Below, piece after piece: positions 1-8,620 of a stretch of 64,000 bases of DNA. The notes under the pieces were generated by a model. The model was not told where the DNA came from. It worked only from the letters and a program-made list of their open reading frames with translations, and made no database searches. The DNA comes from Prado023 sp963798745. Its GTDB lineage: Bacteria; Actinomycetota; Actinomycetes; S36-B12; CAIYMF01. The DNA lies in assembly GCA_963798745.1 (NCBI GenBank), contig CAWCUF010000002.1, forward strand, positions 372,001 to 436,000, given 5' to 3'. The position numbers and the translations under genes were made by a program. How positions within the stretch are numbered: the first letter of the stretch is position 1; each line of letters begins with the position of its first letter.

Positions 1-798
1 CGCAGCGTCGTTGAGGGCCAGGTAGTTGGGGGTCTGCCACGGTGGCATCTGGGCCTTGATCCGCGTGAGTAGGGTGCGGTAGCCGCCCCGGAAGGCGCCG
101 TCCTTCCAGACCGTGCGCAGGGTGCCGGTGAACAGCCCGTTGTGCTCCCCGTCGGAGGAGGTCTGGTTGTCCTGGCAGCCGGAGAGCAGCAGCACCCGTG
201 CGGCGAGTGCCGTGCTGTCCTCGCCCGGGGCGCTGACCCGGACCTGGTCGTAGACCGATCGACGGGCGGCGTTGTCGCGGTCGTTGACCGAGGCCGGCAT
301 GAACCGGCCGCCGGAGAACACCGAGGTCAGCGCATCGGCACTGGCCGCCCCGCCGCCGGCCTCGAGTTGGGCGCGCACGACGGACCCGGAGTGGCAGGAG
401 TCCGACACCACGACGATCCGCACGCCCGGGGCGAACGCCGCCCAGCGTGCGAACAGTTCGTCGTCGAGCACCTGTCGGTCGTAGAGCACCCAGGTCTCGT
501 CCCGGTGGTCCTTCTCGTCGCCGTCCTCGTCGGGCATCTGGCCGCCGTGCCCAGCGTAGGTCACCACGAACAGGTCGCCCTCGTGCAGGGCGGCGGCCGC
601 CCGGTCCAGGGCACCGAGCACGGCCTTGCTCGTCGCGCGGGCAGTCAGCAGCGAGCGGGTCTTGAGCCCCGCGGCGGCGCAGATCTCCTTCAGGTCGCGG
701 GCGTCGAACTCGCAGGCGGCGAGGTCGCCGGACCAGCCTCCGTACGCCGCGGGGTCCACGCTGTTCAGGCCGATGTGCAGCGAGCGTCCGACAGGCAT
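1..798 (-). CDS. Metacaspase-like (caspase-fold, clan CD) peptidase, 3' end beyond the window
   Basis: The open frame runs off the left edge after 266 codons and begins at an ATG with a strong GAGGAGG box 5 bases upstream. The protein opens with a caspase-type strand and 'HIGLNSVDP', then shows the His motif YAGHGG (His84) and the nucleophile motif SDSCHSG (Cys135). SGCQDNQ at about 207 is also usual in metacaspases. The family hydrolyses peptide bonds, usually after Arg or Lys. There is no signal peptide, so it is probably cytoplasmic. It is divergent from the subtilase gene with about 190 bp between starts, so they may share a control region. The C-terminal part and any fused effector domain cannot be seen. 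I am confident of the fold and catalytic pair; the role is unknown. Confidence 0.88.
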   Translation of the reverse strand, partial: MPVGRSLHIGLNSVDPAAYGGWSGDLAACEFDARDLKEICAAAGLKTRSLLTARATSKAVLGALDRAAAALHEGDLFVVTYAGHGGQMPDEDGDEKDHRDETWVLYDRQVLDDELFARWAAFAPGVRIVVVSDSCHSGSVVRAQLEAGGGAASADALTSVFSGGRFMPASVNDRDNAARRSVYDQVRVSAPGEDSTALAARVLLLSGCQDNQTSSDGEHNGLFTGTLRTVWKDGAFRGGYRTLLTRIKAQMPPWQTPNYLALNDAA

Positions 799-992
799 CG
801 CAACCTCCTCGCGGGGGCGGACCGGCTCCGTGGAGGATCCGCGACCTTTCCGGCACTGATCAAGTTACGCCCCATCAGCACAACGTGTCGAGGGTTCGGC
901 GGGCAGGGTCCCGAACCGTTGACGGGGCCTGCCGGGCACCGGTACGGTCCGGGGACTGGTCGGGTCAGCCGGACAGTCAAGGGGAGGTGGCC

Positions 993-2528
993 ATGGCCCC
1001 CAACCGGGACGCGCGGCCGCGGGTCAAGCCCGAGGCGGCCCAGGCCGAGCCTGCCCCGCGCGCCCGATCCCGCTCCCGGGACCTGCCCGATGACCTGATG
1101 CTCGACTCGGTCATCTCCGAGCCGTTGCGGGCGGTCATGCGCGCAGAGCCGCTCGAGCCGATCGGGGTGGTCATCGAGGTGCGTGCCTCGGACATGCGCA
1201 CCTCGGCGCGCCGGGGCCTGACCGAGTTGGCCGCCCTCGTCTCGGAGGTGACCGGTGGTCGGGAGAAGGTGTCCACCCGCAGGCCCTCGCCCTACGCGAC
1301 GGTCGCGCTGACCCCGGCCGAGATCATCGACCTGGTCGGCCGGGATGCCGGGGCGGACCCGGCCCGCTCAGCGCCGGTCGCGGTCGCGGCCAACGCGGCA
1401 CCACGCCGACGCATCCAGCGGATCTGGCCGAACTTCGAGATCACCGGACTGACCCTGCGCTCGGCGCCGGCCACCAAGTGCCGCGCCGCGCAACGCACGT
1501 TCGACGCCACGGGCGCGGGCATCGTCTGGGCCGTGCTGGACTCCGGGATCGACGCCACGCACCGGCACTTCGCCCAGCACCAGAACCTGGAGCTGCCCGA
1601 CGGGCTGGCCGCCCGCTCGTTCGTCCCCGAGGTCAGCGACCCGCTGGTCGACGCCAACGGGCACGGCACGCACGTGGCCGGGATCATCGCCGGCGGATTG
1701 GCCCCCGACGAGGCCGCCACCGGCGTGGGCTGGTACCTCGACGCCAGCGGCACCGAGGCTCGCCAGGCCCTGCCCGTGCCCGGCATCTGCGGGATGGCCC
1801 CGGCCACGAAGCTGCTGTCCTGCACGGTGCTGCGCCCGGATCGCACGGGTGACATCACCGCGCTGCTCGACGCGCTGCTCTACATCGACGAGCTCAACGA
1901 CGGCGGCCGCAACCTGCGCGTGCATGGCGTGAACATCTCCGTGGGGCACATGTTCGACCCGCGCTGGTACGCGGCCGGCCGCACGCCGGTCTGCCGGGAG
2001 GTCGACCGGTTGGTGGCCTCCGGGGTTGTGGTCGTGGTGGCTGCGGGCAACACCGGCTACGGCTACGCCAAGGACCCCGAGGGTCGCACGATGCGCCTGG
2101 GGTTCGCGGTGACCATCAACGACCCGGGCAACGCGCCACGGGCGATCACGGTGGGGGCCACCTCGTCGACGCCGCAGACCACGGGCGTGTCCTACTTCTC
2201 CAGCAAGGGCCCCACCGGCGATGGCCGGCTGAAGCCGGATCTGGTCGCCCCCGGCGAGCGGGTCATCTCGGCCGCGGCCGGCGACCTGCTGCGCCAGGCC
2301 CAGCTCGCCGACCCGGACGCCACCTACATCGAGAGCACCGGCACGTCGATGTCCGCCCCGCACGTGTCGGGTGCGGCCGCCGGCCTGTTGTCGGTGCACC
2401 GGGAGCTCATCGGCGACGCCGAGCGGGTCAAGTCCATCCTCACCGCCTCGGCCACCGACCTGGGTCGCGTGCCCACATTCCAGGGGGCGGGCATGCTCGA
2501 CGCCATGCGAGCGCTGACGTCCATCTGA
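993..2528 (+). CDS. Subtilisin-like serine peptidase (S8), no signal peptide
   Basis: 511 aa. The ATG is preceded by AAGGGGAGG, which decides the start over in-frame upstream codons. The catalytic triad is visible: Asp183 in VLDSGID, His224 in NGHGTHVAG and Ser454 in GTSMSAPHVSG; the oxyanion-hole region is AAGNTG. The first 150 or so residues form a charged, non-hydrophobic extension, perhaps a propeptide or substrate-recognition domain. Without a secretion signal a cytoplasmic role is likely, unlike typical secreted subtilisins. The next gene starts 11 bases after the stop behind its own AAGGAG, so the two are probably one operon. The gene is divergent from a metacaspase, which suggests intracellular proteolysis; that link is inference. 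Confidence 0.93.
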   Translation: MAPNRDARPRVKPEAAQAEPAPRARSRSRDLPDDLMLDSVISEPLRAVMRAEPLEPIGVVIEVRASDMRTSARRGLTELAALVSEVTGGREKVSTRRPSPYATVALTPAEIIDLVGRDAGADPARSAPVAVAANAAPRRRIQRIWPNFEITGLTLRSAPATKCRAAQRTFDATGAGIVWAVLDSGIDATHRHFAQHQNLELPDGLAARSFVPEVSDPLVDANGHGTHVAGIIAGGLAPDEAATGVGWYLDASGTEARQALPVPGICGMAPATKLLSCTVLRPDRTGDITALLDALLYIDELNDGGRNLRVHGVNISVGHMFDPRWYAAGRTPVCREVDRLVASGVVVVVAAGNTGYGYAKDPEGRTMRLGFAVTINDPGNAPRAITVGATSSTPQTTGVSYFSSKGPTGDGRLKPDLVAPGERVISAAAGDLLRQAQLADPDATYIESTGTSMSAPHVSGAAAGLLSVHRELIGDAERVKSILTASATDLGRVPTFQGAGMLDAMRALTSI

Positions 2529-2539
2529 AGGAGACCGCC

Positions 2540-3838
2540 GTGAAGTTGCCCTACGCGCCCATCGAGTTCACCAAGGCTGGCGTGCCCGCCGACCCCGAGC
2601 AGGTCAGCGCCGCGCTGGCCATGCTGGATCGCGAGCAGATCACCGACGTGATCGTCATCGCGCACGGGTGGAACAACGACATGCCCGCAGCCCAGCGGCT
2701 GTTCACCACCCTGGGCGACAACCTGGCCGATCTGCGCCCGGGCGGCTCCGAGGTGCGCCCGGGCGTGATCGGCGTGCTCTGGCCCTCGATGCGCTGGGCC
2801 GACGACGCCGACGTCGCCGGCGGCGGGGTGGCCGTGGGCGATGACCAGGGCGCGCTGCTCGCTGCGATCGGGGCATCCGTCGACGATCCCGAGGTGGCCG
2901 CGCGGCTCACCGAGCTGGTGGGCAGCCTGGACGATCCGGACGGTCGGGCCGCCTTCCTCGACGCGGTGCGCGAACTCGTCCCGGACGGGACCCAGAGCGG
3001 CCCCGGCGAGGATGGTCGAGCCGATGAGGACGCGCCGCCCGCAGCCCTGGTCGATGGCGATCCCGAGGCAGTGTTCGACTCGGTGCGGGTGGCCATGTCC
3101 GGTGCCGACGAGGACCTGCCCCTGGCCCCGGCTGGGGATTCCCAGGCCCCGGGGGTGGCCCCGGACCTGCTCGCCGACGAGACCGCGGGGGCCGGGCTGT
3201 TCGGCATGTCCTGGGCGGCGTTGGGTCGGCAACTGCTCAACACCTCGACCTACTACACGATGAAGGCCCGCGCCGGCGACGTCGGCGCCAATGGGGTGGC
3301 GCCCCTGGTCGACCAGATCAACGCCGCGCCGGAGCAACGGCGCATCCACCTGGTCGGGCATTCGTTCGGTGCCCGCGTCGTCTCGGCCGCGGCCACCAAC
3401 ATCACCACGCCGATCGCCAGCCTGACCCTGCTGCAGGGCGCGTTCAGCCACTACGGGTTCACCTCCAACTTCGCCGGCAGCGGGCACGACGGGGCGTTCC
3501 GCGGGGCCATCACCAACGGCCGGATCCACGGCCCGATCGTCATCACCCACACGCACAACGACCAGGCGGTGCGCCTCGCCTACGCCGTGGTCTCACGGCT
3601 GGCCGGGCAGGCCGGTTCGGCCGTGGGGGACCGCAACGACCGGTACGGCGGCATCGGGGCGAACGGGTCGGTCGACACCAGCGCGGTCGAGTCGGTCCTC
3701 GGCGACGACACGACCGACTACGACTTCGCACCGGGCTCGATCGTCAACCTCAACGCCGACAGCCAGATCACTGGGCACAGCGATGTCACGAACCGATCGG
3801 TGGCCAACGTCCTGGCGCACGTGATCGGTCTGCGATGA
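2540..3838 (+). CDS. Alpha/beta hydrolase (lipase/esterase-like serine hydrolase)
   Basis: 432 aa with a GTG start 7 bases after AAGGAG. N-terminal 'VIVIAHGWNNDM' is the oxyanion-loop strand of an alpha/beta hydrolase. The nucleophile elbow is GHSFG in 'IHLVGHSFGAR' (Ser about 274). A large insertion (about 95-230) rich in Asp, Gly and Pro separates them and may form a lid. A late His in 'ITHTHNDQ' or 'GHSDV' could complete the triad. No signal peptide or membrane segment is seen. It resembles the DUF900-like serine hydrolases; substrate unknown. It sits between the subtilase and a UDG-fold protein, overlapping the latter by ATGA, so the genes are translationally coupled. Confidence 0.82.
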   Translation: MKLPYAPIEFTKAGVPADPEQVSAALAMLDREQITDVIVIAHGWNNDMPAAQRLFTTLGDNLADLRPGGSEVRPGVIGVLWPSMRWADDADVAGGGVAVGDDQGALLAAIGASVDDPEVAARLTELVGSLDDPDGRAAFLDAVRELVPDGTQSGPGEDGRADEDAPPAALVDGDPEAVFDSVRVAMSGADEDLPLAPAGDSQAPGVAPDLLADETAGAGLFGMSWAALGRQLLNTSTYYTMKARAGDVGANGVAPLVDQINAAPEQRRIHLVGHSFGARVVSAAATNITTPIASLTLLQGAFSHYGFTSNFAGSGHDGAFRGAITNGRIHGPIVITHTHNDQAVRLAYAVVSRLAGQAGSAVGDRNDRYGGIGANGSVDTSAVESVLGDDTTDYDFAPGSIVNLNADSQITGHSDVTNRSVANVLAHVIGLR

Positions 3839-4662
3839 CCCACCAGAGTTGCCCCGGGTACGTCGCCGAACCGTTCGCGACCCTGGTCGCGCAGTACCCC
3901 GGCGCCGACGTGTACCCAGCGCGGCAGTTCCGCCTCGAGTGGGGGCCGATCTTCCATCGTGGGCGCCTCGACGGGTCGGCGCGGGTGCTGGTCCTGGGCC
4001 AGGACCCCGCCACCCACGAGTCGATCGCCCGGCGGATCCTGGTGGGGGAGGCCGGCCAGCGGGTCCAGGGGCTGCTGGCCAAGGTCGGCGTCAGCGACAG
4101 CTACGTGATGGTCAACGCGTTCGTGTACAGCGTGTACGGCCAGCGCTCCGGCGAGGCCCACGAGCGCGATCCGGCCATCGCGGCCTACCGCAACTCCTGG
4201 CTGGACGCCCTGCTGATCGGCACCGAGGTGACCGCCGTGGTGGCCCTCGGTCGGTTGGCGCGCACTGCCTACGGGATGTGGGCCAAGACCCAGCCGGTCG
4301 CGGCCGACCGGCTGCACCTGGCCGCCCTGCGCCACCCCACCTATCCCGAGAGTGCCTCAGCCGCGAGCGGGAAGCCGTTGACGCAGACCACGGCGAACCT
4401 GATGGCCGACTGGAACGCGAAGCTGCCCGCGCTGGCCGCGCACCTGACACCGGAGGCTGCCGTCGACCTGACGCCCTACGAGGGGGGCTGGCGGGAGGGG
4501 GATCTCGCAGCGATCCCGGAGCGGGACCTCCCGGCCGGCTCGCCGGACTGGTGGCGGGCCCTGGAGGGGTGGGCGGACCGCTACGGCCGCGACGCGCAGG
4601 CCAAGCGCACGACCATCCGGGTCCGGGTGCCGCGGGCCTACCGGACCTGGCCGCGGACCTGA
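3835..4662 (+). CDS. Uracil-DNA glycosylase superfamily protein
   Basis: 275 aa, starting in an ATGA overlap with the hydrolase. 'VLVLGQDPATHE' (about 52-63) matches motif 1 of the UDG superfamily (GQDP, water-activating region), and 'MVNAFVYSVYGQ' fits the following uracil-pocket strand with its Asn. The late 'LRHPTYPE' occupies the place of the DNA-intercalating HP(S) motif. The usual role would be excision of uracil from DNA. The last 80 residues extend beyond the core and are of unknown function. It is odd to find a DNA-repair fold in an operon of hydrolases; members of this superfamily annotated only as 'UDG-like' may do something else. Confidence 0.72.
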   Translation: MTHQSCPGYVAEPFATLVAQYPGADVYPARQFRLEWGPIFHRGRLDGSARVLVLGQDPATHESIARRILVGEAGQRVQGLLAKVGVSDSYVMVNAFVYSVYGQRSGEAHERDPAIAAYRNSWLDALLIGTEVTAVVALGRLARTAYGMWAKTQPVAADRLHLAALRHPTYPESASAASGKPLTQTTANLMADWNAKLPALAAHLTPEAAVDLTPYEGGWREGDLAAIPERDLPAGSPDWWRALEGWADRYGRDAQAKRTTIRVRVPRAYRTWPRT

Positions 4663-4729
4663 GCCCGCCCGGACCGACATCGACCGCCCGGCCGGTGCCA
4701 CGATCGAGGTGCACGAGGAGGTGGCGCTG

Positions 4730-6136
4730 ATGAGTCCCGAGTCCCGCGACGATGTTCGTGACGATGCCCCCGGAGGCGACCTGTTCGAGGCGGCCTACAC
4801 CCAGGGCCTGACCGAGGAGCTCGCTCCACCACCGAGCCGGCCGCGCGCCATGCCGCCGGCGCCGTTCGCCCTGCGCGGGGCCGTGATCACCCCGGACGCT
4901 GCCTGGTCCACCGGCTACGTCACGGTGGCCAATGGTCGGATCGACCGGGTCTCGCGGCGCAGGCCCACCTCGGTGCCGGTGCACGACACCGACGGGGTGA
5001 TCCTGCCCGGGCTGCTGGACCTGCACGGGCATCCGGAGTTCAACGTGTTCGCCGCCTGGGAGCCGCCGGTGCTCTACGCCAACCGCTACCGCTGGCGTGG
5101 GTCGAGCGCGTACAGGGCGCTGGTGCGCGATCCGCAGAACACGCTGATCGATGCGGTCCCGTCGGGCACCCAGACCCGGTACGCCGAGGTGCGCGCGCTG
5201 GTCGGCGGGGTGACCGGCATCCAGGGCGCGTCGCGGGCGAGCACCTCGAAGGTCGAGCCGCTGGTGCGCAACCTCGACGGGTGGGCGTTCGGTGCGCACC
5301 GGGCGCGGGCGATGATCGACCTGCCGACCGCGACGTCGCGGGACATGGAGCGGCTGCGCACGGTGCTGGCACAGATCGAGGCCGGGGACGTGACCGCGTT
5401 CTACCTGCACCTGTGCGAGGGGGTGCGCGGCGACCAGCGCAGCACGTCCGAGTTCGAGCGCTTCCAGGACTTCGGGGCGGCCACCCCGGCGACGAACATC
5501 ATCCACGGCACGTCGTTGACGGCCGACGACTGGCACGCCATGGCCGATGCCGGGTGCCGGCTGATCTGGTCGCCGCAGTCGAACCTGCGGCTCTACGGGC
5601 AGACGACGCTGGCAGGTACGGCGCTGGCAGCCGGGGTGCCGGTAGCCCTGGGGGCGGACTGGCTGCCCTCGGGGTCCACCAGCCTGCTGGCCGAGTTGAA
5701 GGTCGCCCGGCGTGAGCTGGCCCGGCAGGGGGCGCCGATGGCGGCGGATGCGCTGGTGGCGATGGTCACCTCCGTGGCGGCGCGGGTGGCCGGGCTCGCC
5801 GAGCACCTGGGCGCGCTGGCGCCGGGGCGTGCGGCCGACCTGGTCGTCCTCGAACGGCACCACCGCGACCCGTACGAGAGTGTCTGCATGGCCGATCCGT
5901 CGTGGGTGGAGCTGGTGTGCATCGGCGGTGACATCACCTACGCGCGCACGGACTGGTTCGAGGAGCTGTCCGCGGACGCCACCGGGCCGACCATCGAGGA
6001 CCTGATCGCGTGGGGCAAGCCGATGCGGGTGGACACCGGGTTCCAGTCCCCGGAGCGCGACCCGAGCCCGCCGCTGTCGTTCGTCCGCGGACTGCTGACC
6101 GACGCCTACCCGCCGGTGGGCCCGATCTTCGCCTGA
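4730..6136 (+). CDS. Amidohydrolase-superfamily metal-dependent hydrolase
   Basis: 468 aa. I chose the ATG behind GAGGAGGTGG rather than the in-frame ATG 21 bases upstream. 'GVILPGLLDLHGHPEFN' carries the HxH metal motif, 'FYLHLCEG' and 'NIIHGTSL' supply later His ligands, and 'ALGADWLPSG' has the metal-binding Asp. The C-terminal 'LGALAPGRAADLVVLE' is the usual composite-beta-domain ending. The family cleaves C-N bonds in amides, ureas or deaminates rings; substrate unknown. It follows the UDG-like gene by 67 bases and precedes an MFS exporter. Confidence 0.86.
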   Translation: MSPESRDDVRDDAPGGDLFEAAYTQGLTEELAPPPSRPRAMPPAPFALRGAVITPDAAWSTGYVTVANGRIDRVSRRRPTSVPVHDTDGVILPGLLDLHGHPEFNVFAAWEPPVLYANRYRWRGSSAYRALVRDPQNTLIDAVPSGTQTRYAEVRALVGGVTGIQGASRASTSKVEPLVRNLDGWAFGAHRARAMIDLPTATSRDMERLRTVLAQIEAGDVTAFYLHLCEGVRGDQRSTSEFERFQDFGAATPATNIIHGTSLTADDWHAMADAGCRLIWSPQSNLRLYGQTTLAGTALAAGVPVALGADWLPSGSTSLLAELKVARRELARQGAPMAADALVAMVTSVAARVAGLAEHLGALAPGRAADLVVLERHHRDPYESVCMADPSWVELVCIGGDITYARTDWFEELSADATGPTIEDLIAWGKPMRVDTGFQSPERDPSPPLSFVRGLLTDAYPPVGPIFA

Positions 6137-6193
6137 TCGTCGGCCTGTTGCGGGGTGCGCACGCGTCCTGCCGGGCGTCACTAGGCTCGGACG

Positions 6194-7408
6194 GTGCGCG
6201 CCCCAACCGTCGGCCCGATGCTCGATGCGCAGCGGGCGATGCGCGGGGTCTACGCGGTGTTCATCGGGTCCGGATTCGGCTTCGCGAGTTGGGCCTCGCG
6301 GATCCCGCAGGTGCGTGCCGAACTGGGCCTGACCCCCGGTGAGTTGGGCGTCGTCCTGCTGGCCATCGCAGTGGGCTCGCTGCTCGCGCTGCCCACCGCG
6401 GGGCTGGTCGTGCACCGCCTCGGCGCGGCTCGGACGATCGTGGTGATGTCGATCCTCACCGCGCTGGGCATCGCGGGCGCGGGCGTCGGGGTGCTGGTCG
6501 GCGTCGTGCCGGTGGTGATCGGCCTGGGCCTGATGGGCTTCGGCAACGGGGCGTGGGACGTGGCGATGAACGTGGAGGGTGCGGCGGTCGAGGCGCGCCT
6601 GGGCCGCACGATCATGTCGAGGTTCCACGCCGGCTTCAGCGTCGGGACGGTGCTGGGCGCGCTGGTGGGTGCGGCGATGAACGCGCTGCACGTGCCGGTG
6701 ACCGCGCACCTGCTGGTCGTCGCGGTGCTGCTCGCGGTCGCGATGCCGCTGGCCACGCGCGGGTTCCTGCCTGCCGGGACCGACGACGCCCACCCGAACC
6801 CCGAGGATGCACGCAGCCCGCTCGCGGCCTGGCTGGAGCCGCGCACCCTGCTGATCGGCCTGTTCGTGCTGACGATGGCCTTCGCCGAGGGCACCGCCAA
6901 CGACTGGCTGGGAGTTGCCGCGATCGACGGCTACGGCGCGAGCGCTGCGCTCGGCTCTTTGGCGTACGGCGTCTTCGTCGCCTCGATGACCCTGGGGCGC
7001 TGGTTCGGTGCATCGGTGCTGGACCGGTTCGAGCGGGTTCCGGTGCTGCGGGCCTCGGCGGGCCTGGCGCTGCTGGGACTGCTCGTCGTCGTGGCGGGGC
7101 CCAACCTGGCCGTCGCGATGCTCGGGATGGTGCTGTGGGGTCTGGGCACCGCGCTCGGGTTCCCGGTCGGCATGAGCGCGGCCGCCGACGACCCGCGGTA
7201 CGCGGCCGGGCGGGTCAGCGTGGTCGCGACGATCGGCTACGTCGCGTTCCTGGCCGGGCCGCCGCTGATCGGCATCCTCGGCGACCAGGTGGGGGTGCTG
7301 CGGGCGCTGAGCGCCACCGCCGGACTGCTCGCCGTGGGACTGATGGTCGCTGGTGCGACCCGGCCGATCCCCGACGGTGCGACCCGGCTGATCCCGGCCG
7401 CCGACTGA
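6194..7408 (+). CDS. MFS transporter (YbjJ-like)
   Basis: 404 aa with GTG start. Roughly twelve hydrophobic segments occur, with the first-loop motif 'GLVVHRLGAART' between segments 2 and 3 and a second half-repeat starting near 220 (LLIGLFVLTMAF). 'GFGFASWASRIPQVR' is characteristic of the YbjJ-type MFS subgroup whose substrates are unclear. It ends 16 bases from the convergent ATP-grasp gene. It could export a product of the neighbouring operon, but nothing in the sequence proves this. Confidence 0.85.
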   Translation: MRAPTVGPMLDAQRAMRGVYAVFIGSGFGFASWASRIPQVRAELGLTPGELGVVLLAIAVGSLLALPTAGLVVHRLGAARTIVVMSILTALGIAGAGVGVLVGVVPVVIGLGLMGFGNGAWDVAMNVEGAAVEARLGRTIMSRFHAGFSVGTVLGALVGAAMNALHVPVTAHLLVVAVLLAVAMPLATRGFLPAGTDDAHPNPEDARSPLAAWLEPRTLLIGLFVLTMAFAEGTANDWLGVAAIDGYGASAALGSLAYGVFVASMTLGRWFGASVLDRFERVPVLRASAGLALLGLLVVVAGPNLAVAMLGMVLWGLGTALGFPVGMSAAADDPRYAAGRVSVVATIGYVAFLAGPPLIGILGDQVGVLRALSATAGLLAVGLMVAGATRPIPDGATRLIPAAD

Positions 7409-7424
7409 CCTGTCGGCGCGCGGG

Positions 7425-8375
7425 TCAGGTCGTGCCCAGCAGCGTGCGGGCCATCGCGTCGGTGATCGGCAGCCCGGTGGCGACCTCGATGTAGTGGAAC
7501 TGCCCGGCCGGATTGATCTCGAGGAACACGTACCGGCCGTCGGGGGTGAGGCGCAGGTCGATCGCGCCGTAGGTCAGGCCGAGGTCGGCGGTGTAGGCGA
7601 GCAGCTGCTCGCTGAGCTCGTCGGGCAGGGTGGTGGCCTCGATCCGGGCGTTGCCGATGTCGATGCGACTGTCGACCGGGTACGCGGTCTGCTGGCTGTG
7701 GATCGCAGCAGGGAACAGCTCGCCGGCCACGACCGTCACCCGCAGGTCGTACTCCGCGGGCACGTACTCCTGGAAGATCACAGGCGCGTGTGCCACCTGG
7801 GCCAGCAGGGGCAGCTCCTCGGGCTTGAGCACCCGCGTCTCGCGCCACTCGTCGGCGGTGGACGAGAACGACTTGTAGACCACATCGTGGTATCCGCAGG
7901 AGTCGACGAACCGCAGCGCATCGTCGGGGTCGTTGGTCATCAGCGTGCGCGGGATCTCCAGGCCCCGCTCCTGGGCCATGGTCAACTGGTAGCCCTTGCG
8001 CCCCGCTCGCTCGTCGGCGCCAGGGTCATTGACCCAGCGCGCCCGCAGCGAGTGCAGCAGGCCGCCGATGGCCTCGTGGGTCTCGTTGGCGGCGAAGACC
8101 CGGTGGCTGGGCCGCACCATCGCCTCGGCGACGGCGGGGTGGTGCGGCCGACGGACCCAGATGCTGGCCACGTCCTCGAGGGCGATCCGCCGACCGCCAC
8201 TGCGCAGCCAGGGCGACGTGCATCCCGGGCAGGAGTCGAAGCGCATCGACAGGGATGCCCGCTCGGGGAACCAGGCCAGGTCGACGATCTCCGCCCGCCC
8301 CCCCAGCGCGTTGATCTGCCCGGCCACCGCCACCGCGTGCTCGTCAGCGACCGGGGCCAGGATCAGGACGGTCAT
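7425..8375 (-). CDS. ATP-grasp RiPP maturase (graspetide / MvdD-TgmB-like ligase)
   Basis: 316 aa, start overlapping the upstream stop by ATGA. ATP-grasp landmarks: 'VYKSFSS' (Lys168), 'FQEYVPAEYDLRVTVV' with Arg212, 'AAIHSQQT', 'YGAIDLRLTPDGRYVF' and 'LEINPAGQF' (Glu286, Asn288, Mg2+ ligands). 'WVRRPHHP' (73-80) near the N-terminus and the GEL..AAIHSQ stretch are typical of microviridin-type and SAV_5884-type ribosomal peptide maturases, not of glutathione synthetase or RimK. These enzymes phosphorylate Asp/Glu side chains of a precursor and join them to Thr/Ser (ester) or Lys (amide). A CPGC pair (49-52) is unusual. Its obvious candidate substrate is the Thr/Asp repeat of the adjoining M43 protein. 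Confidence 0.87.
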   Translation of the reverse strand: MTVLILAPVADEHAVAVAGQINALGGRAEIVDLAWFPERASLSMRFDSCPGCTSPWLRSGGRRIALEDVASIWVRRPHHPAVAEAMVRPSHRVFAANETHEAIGGLLHSLRARWVNDPGADERAGRKGYQLTMAQERGLEIPRTLMTNDPDDALRFVDSCGYHDVVYKSFSSTADEWRETRVLKPEELPLLAQVAHAPVIFQEYVPAEYDLRVTVVAGELFPAAIHSQQTAYPVDSRIDIGNARIEATTLPDELSEQLLAYTADLGLTYGAIDLRLTPDGRYVFLEINPAGQFHYIEVATGLPITDAMARTLLGTT

Positions 8376-8620
8376 CCGTCGAAGGCCCCGAGGTCGTCGA
8401 GTTCGGCCATCACCTTCTGGTACTCGGCGTAGACCTGGTCGGCGGTCGCCGCCTCGGTCGCGCTGAGCCGACCCTCACCGTCCGCCTGGGCGTACTGGTT
8501 CAGTGCCTCCTCCATCTCCTGGGCCTGGGCCGCCAGGGATTCGACCTGCTGCTCGCGCAGCAAACGGTGCGACTCGATCCAGGCATTCGTGTGGTGCGGG
8601 GTGGCCAGGACGAACGGCAT
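8372..8620 (-). CDS. Short acidic helical protein or displaced C-terminal tail of the M43 protein
   Basis: 82 codons beginning MPFVLATPHHTNAWIE, then a charged helical stretch (EQQVESLAAQAQEMEEALNQ) and an acidic end DDLGAFDG. It lies in the other frame of the M43 gene's 3' end, overlapping it by 121 bases, and its stop overlaps the ATP-grasp start (ATGA). No convincing ribosome binding site precedes the ATG; the bases there are the repeat-protein codons for EPGGG. Adding one G to the GGGG run at 8623-8626 would fuse it to the M43 protein as ...EPGGGGPMPFVLATP. I favour it being the true C-terminus, reached by a sequencing error or by frameshifting. In a graspetide setting the helix could be the ligase-recognition segment. 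Confidence 0.6.
   Translation of the reverse strand: MPFVLATPHHTNAWIESHRLLREQQVESLAAQAQEMEEALNQYAQADGEGRLSATEAATADQVYAEYQKVMAELDDLGAFDG

Noticed and set aside
4112..6793. Very long minus-strand open frame opposite the amidohydrolase and MFS genes
   Set aside because: Its translation is His/Arg/Gln-rich with no domain, and it is antisense to two clear genes; long shadow frames are expected at this GC content.
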